A stretch of 64,000 bases of DNA from Anaerolineae bacterium. Lineage in GTDB: Bacteria; Chloroflexota; Anaerolineae; Promineifilales; Promineifilaceae. Each line of letters starts with the position of its first letter. Position 1 is the stretch's first letter. The notes beneath the pieces are model-generated. The model had not been told where the DNA came from. It ran no database searches and was given only the letters and a program-made list of their open reading frames with translations. Position numbers and translations under genes: made by a program. Below are positions 27,953-39,700 of the stretch, piece after piece. The stretch is from NCBI GenBank assembly GCA_020848035.1, contig JADLAX010000078.1, positions 1-64,000 on the forward strand, written 5' to 3'.

Positions 27953-28657
27953 TTATTCCTTCTTTTTAGCGTTTTTGCCACGACCGCCGCGCGTTTGCTG
28001 GAAAATCGAATCCGGATCCACCCCCTGCTCCAGCAGCGCCTGCCGCTTGGGCTTGAGCGCCCCGGTAGGGCAAACACCGACACACTGCCCGCAGAAAACA
28101 CACGTCGTGTCCATCATCCCGTGGCCGTTGAAGGTGCCAATTTGGGTGTGGTAGCCACGGCCGTCAAAATTCAGGGCAAAAGCAAACTGGGCATCTTCGG
28201 CACAGACCTGCACGCAGCGCCAGCAGTTGATGCATTGGTTGTAATCGCGAATGTAGAACGGATTGTCGTCGTAGACCGGCGCGGTGCGCGGTTCGGCATC
28301 GGCAAAACGCAGCGGATCCGCGTCGTAGCTGTCCAGCAGGTCCAGAATGTTGGGCGATTCGTCCACGTTAACCGTGGCCGCCAGCATCTCCAAAATGGTA
28401 CGCCGCCCGCGCTGCACATTCTCGGAATTGGTCACAATTTCCATGCCGTCGGCACACGCCGTCACGCAGGCGGCCAGCTGCACCCGGAACCCGGCTTCCA
28501 CCGAGCAAATGCGGCACAGCCCGTTGGCCGTCAGGTGGGGGTGGTAACAAATCACCGGAATCTCAATCCCAATCTGCGCCGCTGCGTCTAAAATCGTCGT
28601 GCCTTTGGGAACGGTCACTTCCTGGCCATCTATTTTTAGCGTTACAGTATCACTCAT
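27953..28657 (-). CDS. Fe-S subunit (2Fe-2S plus 4Fe-4S; NuoG-N/HoxU-like), formate dehydrogenase-associated
   Basis: [57 protein letters not shown]. Confidence 0.88.
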   Translation of the reverse strand: MSDTVTLKIDGQEVTVPKGTTILDAAAQIGIEIPVICYHPHLTANGLCRICSVEAGFRVQLAACVTACADGMEIVTNSENVQRGRRTILEMLAATVNVDESPNILDLLDSYDADPLRFADAEPRTAPVYDDNPFYIRDYNQCINCWRCVQVCAEDAQFAFALNFDGRGYHTQIGTFNGHGMMDTTCVFCGQCVGVCPTGALKPKRQALLEQGVDPDSIFQQTRGGRGKNAKKKE

Positions 28658-28678
28658 TCTTTTCTCCAGAGAAACCTA

Positions 28679-29041
28679 CTAAAAGAATTTGCCCGATATG
28701 ATGCTGACGAAGAGCGCAATAATTGGCACCACGAACAAATAAACAAGACATCCTGCAAAAAAGCCAGGAAAAGCTTTGGCCTGTGGCTCTTCGCTAAACT
28801 TGAGCCCTTCAAAGCCAAACCGGCTTAACAACCGATTGGCCCCCCAGCCAAAAACAAGCAGGAGCACAAATGGAATGCCCAAGTAGGCGATCATTGTAAG
28901 AAGGGAAGTATCGGGCGTTGGTTCAAAACGTTGTGAGAATGGCATGGAAAGGTGACAAGCAGCATTCGCAACAATGCCACCAATAAACCCTTTCACAAAA
29001 GGATGATTGATTGTCCACTTGTTGACGGATGAGCTAGACAT
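28679..29041 (-). CDS. Hypothetical membrane protein
   Basis: 120 aa with three hydrophobic stretches. Confidence 0.55.
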   Translation of the reverse strand: MSSSSVNKWTINHPFVKGFIGGIVANAACHLSMPFSQRFEPTPDTSLLTMIAYLGIPFVLLLVFGWGANRLLSRFGFEGLKFSEEPQAKAFPGFFAGCLVYLFVVPIIALFVSIISGKFF

Positions 29042-29873
29042 TGTTAGTTCTTATTATCCTTTCGGGATGGGTATAAATCCGCATCCGGTCCTGGCGCAGG
29101 TAGGCGACGATGGTGATGTGCCAGGCATCGGCCAGGGCCACGGAGAGGCTGGTGGGTGAGGTACGGGAACAGACGATGGGGGTACCCAACCGCCGCGCCT
29201 TGTTGATCATCTCGCTAGAAATACGGCCGCTGCTCAACAAAATCTTCCCTTCCGTCGCCAGCCCACCCAGCAGGGCCGCCCCGCGCAGCTTGTCCAGGCA
29301 GTTGTGACGGCCGATATCTTCCATTTGCAGCAGCACTTTGTCGGGGGTGGCGAGTACGGCCGTATGAATCCCCCGTGCCTGCTGGTACAGCTCCGCCCCC
29401 ATATGCGTCTCGCGCATCAGGTTGGCCAGCTGCTCCGGCGTCGCCGTCAAATCAGACACCAGCGGTTCGTGCTGCTGCGACAAATCATCAAACGTCACCC
29501 CGCCGCCGCAGCCCGCCGTGATGATAAATTTGCGCGGCTTGGCAAAGTTCAGGTCGTGCAGCCAGACGTCCACGCAGGTGCCGCTTTTGGCCAGGCGCAG
29601 GTGGCGAATCTCCGCTGCGCTCTGAATGATGCCCTCATTGGCCAGAAAACCCACCGCCATCGGCTCCAAATCGCGCGGCGAGGCCATAAACGTGGCCAGC
29701 TCTTCACCGTTCACGGAAATGCACACCTGGGCTTCTTCCACCACCCAGCCGTCCACATCTTGCGGTTCGCCCACGCCCACGGTGATGTATTGCGCTGGCT
29801 GAACGCCAACCGATTTTTCGATGACGGAATGATCGCTGCCGTTACTTGCCACTTGCCACCTGCCACCTGCCAC
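29034..29873 (-). CDS. fdhD: Formate dehydrogenase accessory sulfurtransferase FdhD
   Basis: FIITAGCGGGVTFDDL, GIHTAVLATPDKVLLQMEDIGRHNCLDKLRG, SSGRISSEMINKARRLGTPIVCSRTSPTSLSV. Confidence 0.93.
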   Translation of the reverse strand: MAGGRWQVASNGSDHSVIEKSVGVQPAQYITVGVGEPQDVDGWVVEEAQVCISVNGEELATFMASPRDLEPMAVGFLANEGIIQSAAEIRHLRLAKSGTCVDVWLHDLNFAKPRKFIITAGCGGGVTFDDLSQQHEPLVSDLTATPEQLANLMRETHMGAELYQQARGIHTAVLATPDKVLLQMEDIGRHNCLDKLRGAALLGGLATEGKILLSSGRISSEMINKARRLGTPIVCSRTSPTSLSVALADAWHITIVAYLRQDRMRIYTHPERIIRTNNV

Positions 29874-31607
29874 TCATTCCACCAACTCCGGCCATAACCC
29901 TATCGCGCTCATGATGGCCGAAGCGGCCGTTTGCCCCAACCCGCACAACGATGTCTGCGTCATGGTAAAGCCCACGTCCAGCAGCAGCTGCCTGTCGCCG
30001 GGCTGCGCCTCACCCTGGTGGATGCGGTTCAGGATTTCTAGCTGGCGCTGGGTGCCAATCTGGCAGGGGAAACATTTGCCGCAGCTTTCGTGGGCAAAAA
30101 AGTGGGCCAGTTCAAAGAGGTGCTGCTGGAGATCGGCCGTTTCGTCAAACACCATAATCACGCCCGAGCCCAGCGGAAAACCCGCCGCCCGGGCATCTTC
30201 GTAGGTCAGCGGTGTATCCAGCTTGTCTGGTCCGATGAACGCGCCTGCCGCGCCGCCCATGAGCACCGCCTGCACCGCGTGGCCGCCGGGCACACCGCCC
30301 GCCAGCTCAATCATCTGGCGCACCGTCAGCCCAAAAGGCACTTCGTACACCCCCGGGTCGGCCACGTTGCCGCTCAGGCAAAACAGCTTGGTGCCCGGCG
30401 ATTTTTCCGTGCCGTGCTCTGTCCATTCCGCCTCGCCCACGCTGAGCGCGGCCAGCATCGCCACCAGCGTTTCCACGTTGTTCACCGAGGTGGGCTGGCC
30501 AAACAGCCCGTGGGTGGTGGGAAACGGCGGTTTGATGCGCGGGAAGCCGCGCTTACCTTCGATGGCTTCAAACAGGGCCGTCTCCTCGCCGCAAATGTAC
30601 GCCCCGGCGCCCAACCGCACGTGCACCGTAAAGTTGAAGCCCGGCTTACCCAAAATATTCTTGCCCAGGTAGCCCGCCTCATACGCCCGGTCTACCGCGT
30701 TGTGCAGCCGGGTGTGCGCCCGGGGATACTCGCCGCGCAGAAAAATCCAGCCATTTTCCGCGCCGACGGCATACGCCGCCACGGTCATCGCTTCAATCAG
30801 AGCAAACGGATCTTCTTCCATCAGGCAGCGGTCTTTGAAGGTGCCGGGTTCGCTCTCGTCGGCATTGACCACGATGTGCTTTTGGCGCGGATCGTCCGAC
30901 GCGCCGCGGGTGAAAAACCATTTGCGCCCCAGGGGGAACATCGCCCCACCGCGCCCCAAAATGCCAAAACTGTCCACCGTTTCGATCAGGGCCTCAGGCG
31001 TCTGGGCCACCGCCTGGCGCAGCCCCTTGTAGCCACCAGCGGCCTCGTATTCGGCCAGGCTCATCGGGTCGATTTTGCCAATGCGCTTGAGCTTGATGAA
31101 AGGCCCGCCGCGCGGCCGGGCCAGCGGTTCGGGATGGGTGCCGTCGAGAAAAGCGGGCACGTTGTCGACGGCGAGGCTGCCTGCCGGGCGCTCGCCGTTG
31201 AGGGCACAGGGAGCGTGTTCACACATGCCCAGGCAAGGCACGGTTTCAAAGGTGAGACGGCCGTCTTCACTCGTTTCGCCCGGTTCCAGCCCCAATTTGC
31301 CTTCGATGGCCTGGATGACGGCATGGCTGCCCGCCTGGCTGCACGCCAAATCCTCACACACGCGGATGACATGGCGGGCCGTCGGCTGGCTGTAAAACAT
31401 CGAGTAAAACGCAACCACGCCGTGAATGTCGGCCAGGGGCACACGCAGCGTTTTGCCGATGGCTTCCTGCACTTCGGGCGGCAGCCAGCCGTAGATGTCT
31501 TGGGCCTGATGGAGAAGGGGGAGAAGGGCTTCGCGTTTACGGCCGTTGTACTTTTCCAACAGCGGGGTCAGCAGGGTCAGGTCAATCGTTTGCACAGCAG
31601 TGGTCAC
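29874..31607 (-). CDS. Fused NuoE-NuoF-like NADH dehydrogenase subunit
   Basis: NuoE part (VCEDLACSQAG...VPCLGMCEHAPC) followed in frame by NuoF part (GRGGAMFPLGRKW, SEPGTFKDRCLME, GAGAYICGEETALFEAIEGKRG, ESCGKCFPCQIGT). Confidence 0.9.
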   Translation of the reverse strand: MTTAVQTIDLTLLTPLLEKYNGRKREALLPLLHQAQDIYGWLPPEVQEAIGKTLRVPLADIHGVVAFYSMFYSQPTARHVIRVCEDLACSQAGSHAVIQAIEGKLGLEPGETSEDGRLTFETVPCLGMCEHAPCALNGERPAGSLAVDNVPAFLDGTHPEPLARPRGGPFIKLKRIGKIDPMSLAEYEAAGGYKGLRQAVAQTPEALIETVDSFGILGRGGAMFPLGRKWFFTRGASDDPRQKHIVVNADESEPGTFKDRCLMEEDPFALIEAMTVAAYAVGAENGWIFLRGEYPRAHTRLHNAVDRAYEAGYLGKNILGKPGFNFTVHVRLGAGAYICGEETALFEAIEGKRGFPRIKPPFPTTHGLFGQPTSVNNVETLVAMLAALSVGEAEWTEHGTEKSPGTKLFCLSGNVADPGVYEVPFGLTVRQMIELAGGVPGGHAVQAVLMGGAAGAFIGPDKLDTPLTYEDARAAGFPLGSGVIMVFDETADLQQHLFELAHFFAHESCGKCFPCQIGTQRQLEILNRIHQGEAQPGDRQLLLDVGFTMTQTSLCGLGQTAASAIMSAIGLWPELVE

Positions 31608-31954
31608 TAGGCACCTCTTGGTTCTATTGCCTATTGGTCTGGTGAAATAGTGGGTAAGAGCCAGGCCAGGTTTTAGTTTTTCGGCCCAGGAAGACCATAA
31701 AACGGCCGGGGCCGATTGATGCTGAATCGATCCCATTGTAACTGAGATAAATCAGTTTACCAATGAGAAGCCTTTTCACCTGCATTTCAAAATATGGCGT
31801 AGGGGCGGGACGGCGCGGTATGGTTTGGCCTAAAATCGGTCATCTTATCTCCGCGCCATCTCGCCCTGCCTGGTGGTGACGGCCGTTTTGGGTGAGACAG
31901 GCGGGAGGCAAGACCCTTCTTCTGGCCAGGATCTTGGCCTGCCTGTCCCACCTA

Positions 31955-33064
31955 TCACGAGCCAGGATTGATCACAGTCACCTGGTAGCTAAACGATTGC
32001 GGCGATCCCCCAATCACCACATTGTGGAGGGTCACCTGGTACGTGGTGTCCGACCCGGGGGCGCTGCCAAAACTGTCGCCCGGCTCCCAAACCAGCGTAT
32101 TTTCGCCATACCCATTGGCCACCGGGCTAACCGTCACGCTCAGCGGCGAGCCATTTTTGCTCATCGTCACCGACGCGCCGGAAAAATCGGCCCCGGCGTA
32201 GGCAAAAGACCAGCGGGGATAGACTACCTGGTACGGCACATAACCCGGCGGCGGCCAGGCCACAAACGCTTCACGTGTGTCCGGGCGCGGTCCCCACATG
32301 TTGGCCGAATCAAACACCCACAGCGCATTCGCCGCCGCTTTACCCGACGTCGCTGGAATGTCACCCGTGCCCATGAATTTGGTTTGCGGGTACAAAATCC
32401 AGCGGCGATGGCCCACGAAATAGTTGCCGCCACCTGGATCATAGATGTAACCGCTAATCGCCGACGGGCCGTAGACGCCCAGGTACAAATTAGAGCTGCC
32501 CGCCCCTTCAGCGCCAGCGGCCGTGTAACAGGCCCAGCTGGTGCCTGGCGCATGGCTCAGATCATTTTGGGCGCTCATCATCAGCGCGGCCGCCTGCGCC
32601 TTGCTGTTGTAATCGGCGGCAAAACCCTGCACAGCAGGCACTCCCGCCATGGCCCGGAAAAAGTTGATGCGCCGCAAAACAGCTTCCTTAAACGCCGCCG
32701 AGGTGCTGCCAGGGTTACAGCTGCCCACATTGCCCGCCCAGCCGTGGGGCACCCCTTCCGAGGCGAGGTATTCTGTTTGGTAAAAGGCGACCACCTGCGC
32801 CCGGTTTTGCGTATCTACCCAGGGGCCAATTTCTTCCGGGCGAAGCACCAGCGGCAGGTAAACAAAGTTGCTGTCTCCCGCAACCACCTTTGGTGGCACC
32901 AGGGTGGTCGTTGGTTGGGGCGGGAAGGTTGGCGGTGGCGGTAGGGGTGGCAGTTGGTCGGCCTGGGTGTAACGGCCGTTTACCAGCAAAACCAGCACAC
33001 CAACCAGCAAAACAATCGGGAGCAGCTTGAGGGGTTGTTTCATCTTGTTCATCCTTTTTGGCAT
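31955..33064 (-). CDS. Secreted CAP (SCP/PR1-like) domain protein
   Basis: Signal peptide; LRRINFFRAMAGVPAVQG...SHAPGTSWACYT...VGHRRWILYPQTKFMG. Confidence 0.8.
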   Translation of the reverse strand: MPKRMNKMKQPLKLLPIVLLVGVLVLLVNGRYTQADQLPPLPPPPTFPPQPTTTLVPPKVVAGDSNFVYLPLVLRPEEIGPWVDTQNRAQVVAFYQTEYLASEGVPHGWAGNVGSCNPGSTSAAFKEAVLRRINFFRAMAGVPAVQGFAADYNSKAQAAALMMSAQNDLSHAPGTSWACYTAAGAEGAGSSNLYLGVYGPSAISGYIYDPGGGNYFVGHRRWILYPQTKFMGTGDIPATSGKAAANALWVFDSANMWGPRPDTREAFVAWPPPGYVPYQVVYPRWSFAYAGADFSGASVTMSKNGSPLSVTVSPVANGYGENTLVWEPGDSFGSAPGSDTTYQVTLHNVVIGGSPQSFSYQVTVINPGS

Positions 33065-33244
33065 TGACCCATTTTAGCGAAATTTCGTTGTCCCGCTATT
33101 TCTACCGCCAGGGCCGCCCGGCACCTTAACCTGTTTTGTAATTGAAAATAGGTACGCTACGCAAAAGAGCCGTATTGTAACAATCAACTTTTTTCACAAC
33201 TCGCCGCAGTCCATAAGCTGTATCAGTCTAAATTCAGGAGTGTA

Positions 33245-36200
33245 TTGGATTCTATGAAGAGAAACGTTATTTCCCTGGGACCCGCCTTTTTTCTAGCAGT
33301 ATTCATTTTACCCGCCCTTATTTCCATCTTTAGGCACGCAAATACGGCCCATGCTGCCACACTAACCGTCAACATCTTCTACGATGAAAACGACACGGTT
33401 TGTGATTCCAGCTGCTCCATCCGCGATGCCATTGCCCAGGCGGTGAACGGCGATGACATTACCATTCCTCCTGGCACTTACACCCTGTCCGCCACCAACG
33501 GCGCGCTGGCCGTCGCCAAAAATCTCACCTTCAACGGCGACAACGCCACAACAACATTCATTGATGCCCAAAATACCAGTCGCGTTTTTAATGTAACCGC
33601 TGGTACCGTCACCCTGAATAATTTAACCCTGCAAAACGGCGTCGAAGTGAATGGTGCAGGCATGTTCATCAGCGGGCTAAGCACCAGCGTCACCCTGAAC
33701 AGCGCGGTCGTAATCAGCAACACGGCTTCGGGCAGCGGTGGGGGCTTTTATGTACAAAGCGGCACGCTCATTTTGCAAAACAGCGACGTAATGACAAATA
33801 CGGCCGCTTTAGACGGCGGTGGTATCTACAGCCATCGCGGGGCCGTTACCAGCAGCAGCAGCCGAATCAACTACAACGTAGCGCTGCGCGGCGGTGGGGT
33901 GCACGTCAATCAGGATTCCGCCATTTTTACCCTGAACAGCGGTGAAGTTTCCTACAACCAGGGTAACCAACTGGTAGATTCTTTTCCCGGCGGCGGCATT
34001 TTTGTCGGTGCGGGCCAGGCCATTCTTAATGGCGGCGAAGTCAAGTTCAACACCGCCTATCGCGGCGGCGGCATCCTGATCAGCAGCGGCCAGGCCACCC
34101 TGAACAACGCCCAAATCATCAGCAATACCGCCACCTACGGCGGTGGTGTGTATGTCTATAACCTCGCGGCCCAGTTTACCCAAACTGCGGGTACCATTGC
34201 CTACAACAGCGCCATCGGCCCGATCGATTTTGGCGGGGGCGGCCTGTACATTTTTAATGGCTCGGCCGCCCTGCTTGGCGGAGAAGTGGTGACCAATACG
34301 GCCGCTTCCCACGGCGGTGCGCTGGAACTACGTTTTGGGACCTTAACCCTCGACGGGGCCACCCTGAGCGGCAACGAAGCGGGCCACATGGGTGGAGCCA
34401 TCTACAACAGCGGCGGCGAGGCCACCATTCACAACAGCCTCATCAGCCACAACACGGCCGGGGACGGCGGCGGTGGCCTGGCCACCAATTACGACAGCGC
34501 CCCCAGCCAGACCCTGATTGAAAACAGCACCTTGCTCAACAACAGCACCTCGACCACCACCAGCGGTGGCGCTGTTCTGGCCACCGGGCAATCGTCCGTG
34601 GCTGGCGGTGTCATCACCCTGACCAACGTAACCCTCAGCGGCAACGGCGCGGGCGCGGGCGCGGGTCTGGCCAATGAACAGGGCAGTACGGCCGTTCTCA
34701 CCAACGTCACCATCGCCGACAACAGCGCCAATAACAACGGCGGCGGCCTCAGCAACGGCAGCGGTGGCAGCCTCACCGTGGGCAACAGCATCATTTTTGG
34801 CAACAGCGCCGCCTCCGGCCCCGATTGCAGCGGCACCATCACCAGCGCAGGCCACAACATCAGCACCTGCGGCCTTAGCGGCAGCGGCGACGGCAGCAGC
34901 GATCCGCTGCTAGAGCCGCTGGCCCTCAACGACGGCAGCACGCTCAACTACGCCCTGGCCGACGGCAGCCCGGCGCGTGACGGCGGCAGCAACACCCTCT
35001 GCCCGGCAGCCGACCAGCGCGGCAACCTGCGCCCCATCGACGGCGATGGCGACAACACGTCCACCTGCGACGTCGGCAGCTATGAACACGGTCTGGGCTT
35101 CTTCATCACCGATGCCAGCCTGACCGAAGGCAATTCTGGCAGCGCTCAGCTGAGCTTTGTCATCACCCGCTCCTTCATCACCAGCACCACCACCACGGTG
35201 GATTACGCCACCGTGGATGGCACGGCCTTGGCTGGCACGGACTACACGGCCGTTCCCAGCACCACCCTCACCTTCCTGCCCGCGACCATGACCCAAACGG
35301 TCACCGTGGACGTTTTGGGCGATACGCTGGACGAGATCGATGAGCAGTTCACCGTCGTCCTGGGCAACCAGTCGGCTGGCGTGCTGGTGGGCGACTTCAG
35401 CGGCGCCGCCACCATTCTGGACGATGACGACCCGCCATCACTCACCCTCGAAGACACGGCACTGTTTGAAGGCGACAGCGGCACCGTTACGGCCGTTTTC
35501 ACCGCCACCCTTTCCGCGCCCAGCGGCAAAACCATCACCGTGGACTTTGACACGGTGGACGGCACGGCCGTCGCCAACGGCGATTACGACGCCGCCAGTA
35601 ACACCATCACCTTTGCTCCTGGCGAGACCGAACAAACCGTTGACATTATCGTTAACGGCGACCTGCTGGACGAAGAAGACAGCGAAACATTCACCGTTGC
35701 GCTGAGCAACGCCAGCAACGTGACCCTGGCGGACAGCAGCGCGGAAGGCACCATCCTCGACGATGATCCGCTGCCCACCCTGAGCATCGCCAATGCCAGC
35801 GTCACCGAAGGCAACAGCGGTACAACCACGATGAACTTCCTGGTTACCCTGGATGCACCCAGCGGCCGTACCGTCACCGTCACCTACGCCACCAGCGCGG
35901 GCACGGCCACAGCGGGTGTGGATTACGTGGCGACCAGCGGCTCGCTCACCTTCGTTGCTGGCGATACCCAGGAAACGATCAGCGTCACCGTGAATGGCGA
36001 CGCCATCGACGAAATCAACGAAACCTTCCTGGTGACGATCAGCACGCCCACCAACGCCACGCTGGATGACGCCGAGGCCACTGGCACCATCACCGACGAT
36101 GATCCTCAGCCCACTGCCAGCATCAACGATGTGTCGGTGGAAGAGGGGGACAGCGGCACGGTAACGGCCGTTTTCACCGTCACCCTCTCCGCCGCCAGCA

Positions 36201-36484
36201 CCAAAATAATCACCATCAACTACAGCAGCAGCAATGGAACGGCCGTTGCTGGGGAAGATTTTACGGCCGTGGCCCCCGCCACGCTCACCTTCAACCCTGG
36301 CGATCCGCTCAGCCAGACCATCAGCGTCACCATCCAGGGCGACGAAGAGACCGAGCCGGATGAGCAGTTTTTCATCAACCTCAGCGGCGGCAGCAACGTC
36401 ACCTTGAGCGACAACCAGGGCATCGGCACCATCCGCAACGATGACGGCCACTTCCTCTACCTGCCGTTCATCGTCAAGCCCTAA
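33245..36484 (+). CDS. Giant secreted right-handed beta-helix protein with Calx-beta repeats (paralog 1)
   Basis: Signal peptide; CSIRDAI; GGG(I/L)/SxNTA parallel beta-helix repeats; repeated SVTEGNSGTT..VDYATVDGTA..DDD Calx-beta units; C-term FLYLPFIVKP. Confidence 0.88.
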   Translation: MDSMKRNVISLGPAFFLAVFILPALISIFRHANTAHAATLTVNIFYDENDTVCDSSCSIRDAIAQAVNGDDITIPPGTYTLSATNGALAVAKNLTFNGDNATTTFIDAQNTSRVFNVTAGTVTLNNLTLQNGVEVNGAGMFISGLSTSVTLNSAVVISNTASGSGGGFYVQSGTLILQNSDVMTNTAALDGGGIYSHRGAVTSSSSRINYNVALRGGGVHVNQDSAIFTLNSGEVSYNQGNQLVDSFPGGGIFVGAGQAILNGGEVKFNTAYRGGGILISSGQATLNNAQIISNTATYGGGVYVYNLAAQFTQTAGTIAYNSAIGPIDFGGGGLYIFNGSAALLGGEVVTNTAASHGGALELRFGTLTLDGATLSGNEAGHMGGAIYNSGGEATIHNSLISHNTAGDGGGGLATNYDSAPSQTLIENSTLLNNSTSTTTSGGAVLATGQSSVAGGVITLTNVTLSGNGAGAGAGLANEQGSTAVLTNVTIADNSANNNGGGLSNGSGGSLTVGNSIIFGNSAASGPDCSGTITSAGHNISTCGLSGSGDGSSDPLLEPLALNDGSTLNYALADGSPARDGGSNTLCPAADQRGNLRPIDGDGDNTSTCDVGSYEHGLGFFITDASLTEGNSGSAQLSFVITRSFITSTTTTVDYATVDGTALAGTDYTAVPSTTLTFLPATMTQTVTVDVLGDTLDEIDEQFTVVLGNQSAGVLVGDFSGAATILDDDDPPSLTLEDTALFEGDSGTVTAVFTATLSAPSGKTITVDFDTVDGTAVANGDYDAASNTITFAPGETEQTVDIIVNGDLLDEEDSETFTVALSNASNVTLADSSAEGTILDDDPLPTLSIANASVTEGNSGTTTMNFLVTLDAPSGRTVTVTYATSAGTATAGVDYVATSGSLTFVAGDTQETISVTVNGDAIDEINETFLVTISTPTNATLDDAEATGTITDDDPQPTASINDVSVEEGDSGTVTAVFTVTLSAASTKIITINYSSSNGTAVAGEDFTAVAPATLTFNPGDPLSQTISVTIQGDEETEPDEQFFINLSGGSNVTLSDNQGIGTIRNDDGHFLYLPFIVKP

Positions 36485-36514
36485 CCCGGACGAGCCAGAA
36501 AGATAGTTATCAAC

Positions 36515-36563
36515 AGATTACGCAGATTGAACAGATAAAAAATCTACTCAATCTGCGTAATCT
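36515..36563. terminator. Hairpin downstream of paralog 1 (AGATTACGCAGATTGA / TCAATCTGCGTAATCT)
   Basis: 16-bp perfect stem just after a stop codon; no clear U-tract. Confidence 0.45.
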
Positions 36564-36720
36564 TTGCTTGTCTCTTGACTGCTGCACCAAAATTTTCCGG
36601 AACGGGTGCCCCGTGCCACCCGTTCCGAACCCGTAACCAACTTTGTAACCCAACCTTGTTACCGTGTTCTGGGCCAACCACCCACTCAAACAACCCGCTG
36701 TAGTGAGGACCACTTTTTGT

Positions 36721-39700
36721 ATGACCAAACCCAAAGGATTTGCCCTCGGCCTGGCCATCAGCCAGGTTCTCATCGCCCTGCCGCTGCTCTTCTGGCTCTT
36801 CCAGCACCCCACGCCGGTATCGGCGGCCAACCTCACCGTCAACACCTTCAGCGACCTCAACGACGGCAGCTGCGGCGACGGCTCCTGCTCGCTGCGCGAC
36901 GCGGTAACCAGCGCCACCGCCGGGGACACCATCTACCTGCCCGCAGGCAGCTACCTGCTCTCAGCCGGGCTGGGGCAGATCAACGTGGGCAAGAGCCTGA
37001 CGTTTGTGGGCCAGGGGGCAACGGCCGTTGCCACCCTCATCGACGGCAGCAACGCCACCCGCCTGTTTAACATCACCGCAGGCAGCGTCACCTTTACCAA
37101 CCTCACCCTGCAAAACGGCCAGCCCGCCAGCGGCAGCGGCGGGGCCATCAGCAGCAGCTCCACCGGCACGCTGACGCTGGACAACACCATCGTGCGCAAC
37201 AACAGCTCGCCCACCCACGGCGGCGGCGTTTACCTGACGGGCGGCACATTAAACGTGATCAATGGCAGCGAGGTGACGGGCAATACGGCCGTCCTGCACA
37301 CCTCAGGCAACGGCGGCGGCCTTTACACCAGCCAGGGCACCATCAACCTCACCGACAGCACGGTGGCCGACAACAGCGCCCAGTTCGGCGGCGGCATCGG
37401 CCTGAACCAGAGCAACGCCCAGCTGAACATCACCAACAGCCAAATTTTGCGCAACCAGGGGCTGATTGAGAACGATTTTACCGGCGGCGGCATCAACGGC
37501 GGCGCAGGCAGTATCATCATGCACAGCGGGCTCATCAGCGGCAACACCGCCTTTCGCGGCGGCGGTGCGCTGGTCAACGCTGGCAGCTTCACCCTCAACG
37601 GCGGCACCATCACCGACAACGAATCCAACTACGGCGGCGGCATTTATCTGCGCAGTTCCACATCACTGCTCACCATGAACGGCGGGCAAATCAATGGCAA
37701 TCGCTCGGTGGCAACCATTTTTGGCGGCGGAGCCTTGTACATTTTCCAGGGCCAGGCGGTGCAAAATGGCGGCGAGATGAACAACAATACCGCCATAAAT
37801 CTCGGCGGCGCGATGGAAGTGCGCCAGGGCAGCTTCACCATGAACGGCGGCACCATTTCGGGCAACAGCGCGGGCAATGTGGGCGGGGCCATCTACAACG
37901 ACATAGGCACCGTCACCCTCAACCACGGCACGCTGACCGGCAACAGCAGCGCCAGCGGCGGCGGTGCGCTGGCCACCGGAGCCACCAGCCACAACACCGT
38001 CAACAGCAGCGTCATCTACAACAACAGCGCCCCCGGCCAGCCCGGCGGCGGCATTCACAACACCGGCACGCTCACCCTCACCAACGTCACCCTCAGCGGC
38101 AACAGCGCCGCCAATGGCGGCGGGCTGTACAACACCGGCACCGCCACACTGAGCAACGTGACGGTTTATGAGAATACGGCCGTCACCAACGGCGGCGGTC
38201 TCTACGGCAGCAGCGGCACGCTCAACCTCGTCAACACCCTGCTCGGCGGCAACAGCGCCGCCAGCGGCGCTGACTGCGCCGGAACGATTGTCTCCCAGGG
38301 CCACAACCTCATCCAAAGCAGCAGCGGCTGCACCGTCAGCGGCAGCACCACAGGTAACATCGGCGGCAATCCGCAGCTGGAACCCCTGGCGCTGAACGGC
38401 GGCAGCACCCTCAACCATGCCCTGAGCAGCAGCAGCCCGGCGCTGGACGCAGGCAGCAACCCCAGCTGCGCCAGCAGCGATCAGCGGAATGCCCCCCGCC
38501 CGGTTGACGGCCTGGGCGATACCTTTGCCCTGTGCGACATTGGCGCATTTGAGTATGGCATCCAGCTGGAAATTGGCCCCGCCACCGTCCTTGAAGGGGA
38601 CAGCGGCACCGTGGCCGCCACGTTTGTCGTCACCCGCTCGCTGCGCACCAGCGGCACCGACACAGTCACCTACGCTACCGTGGCCGATACCGCCGACGGC
38701 AGCGATTTTACGGCCGTTCCGCCCACCCAGCTCACCTTCACCCCCGGCGTCATCAGCCAAACCATCACCGTGGATGTACTGGGCGATGTGCTGGAGGAAA
38801 ACGACGAGACGTTTTTGGTCCAGCTCAGCAGCCCCTCACCCGGCGTCTTTTTCAGCCAGGCCAGCGGGCTGGGCACCATCGTGGACGATGACGGCGCGCC
38901 GAAGTTGTCCATTGCCGACGTGAGCCTCAGCGAAGGCAACAGCGGCAGCCAGGTGGCCACCTTTGTCGTGAATCTCTCCCTGGCCTGGGCGGATCCGGTC
39001 ACCGTGAATTACGCCACCAGCAGCGGCACGGCCGTTGCCCCCAGCGACTACCAGTCGCAAAGCGGCCAGCTCACCTTCATCCCCGGCGACACCCAGGAAA
39101 CCATCGCCATCACCATTTTTGGCGACACGATGGATGAGTGGGACGAAACGTTCCTGGTCACCCTGAGCAATGCCACCAACGCCACCATCAGCGACAACCA
39201 GGCCACCGGCACCCTCAGCAACGACGACACACCCCCGTCCCTGAGCATTGCCGACACCAGCCTCAGCGAAGGCAGCAGCGGCACAAAGACGGCCGTTTTC
39301 ACCGTCACCCTCGCGGCAATCAGCGGCAAAACGGTCACCGTCGATTTTGCTACGATGGATGAAACGGCCGTGGCTCCCGCCGACTACACCGCCCAAACCA
39401 ACAGCCTCAGCTTTGCCCCTGGTGAAACGCAAAAAAACATTTCCGTCAGCGTCGTTGGCGACACAGTCGATGAGATCGATGAAACCTTTCTGGTCAACCT
39501 GAGCAGCCCCAGCAGCGCCACCCTGGGCGATGAACAGGCCCGCGCCACCCTCAGCAACGATGACACGCCGCCCAGCGTCAGCATCAACCACGTCACTGCC
39601 AGCGAAGGCGGCAGCGCCGGGTTTACCGTCTCGCTCAGCCAGGCCAGCGGCAAGCCCATCACCGTGCCCTACAGCACCCTGGCCAACAGCGCCACGGCGG

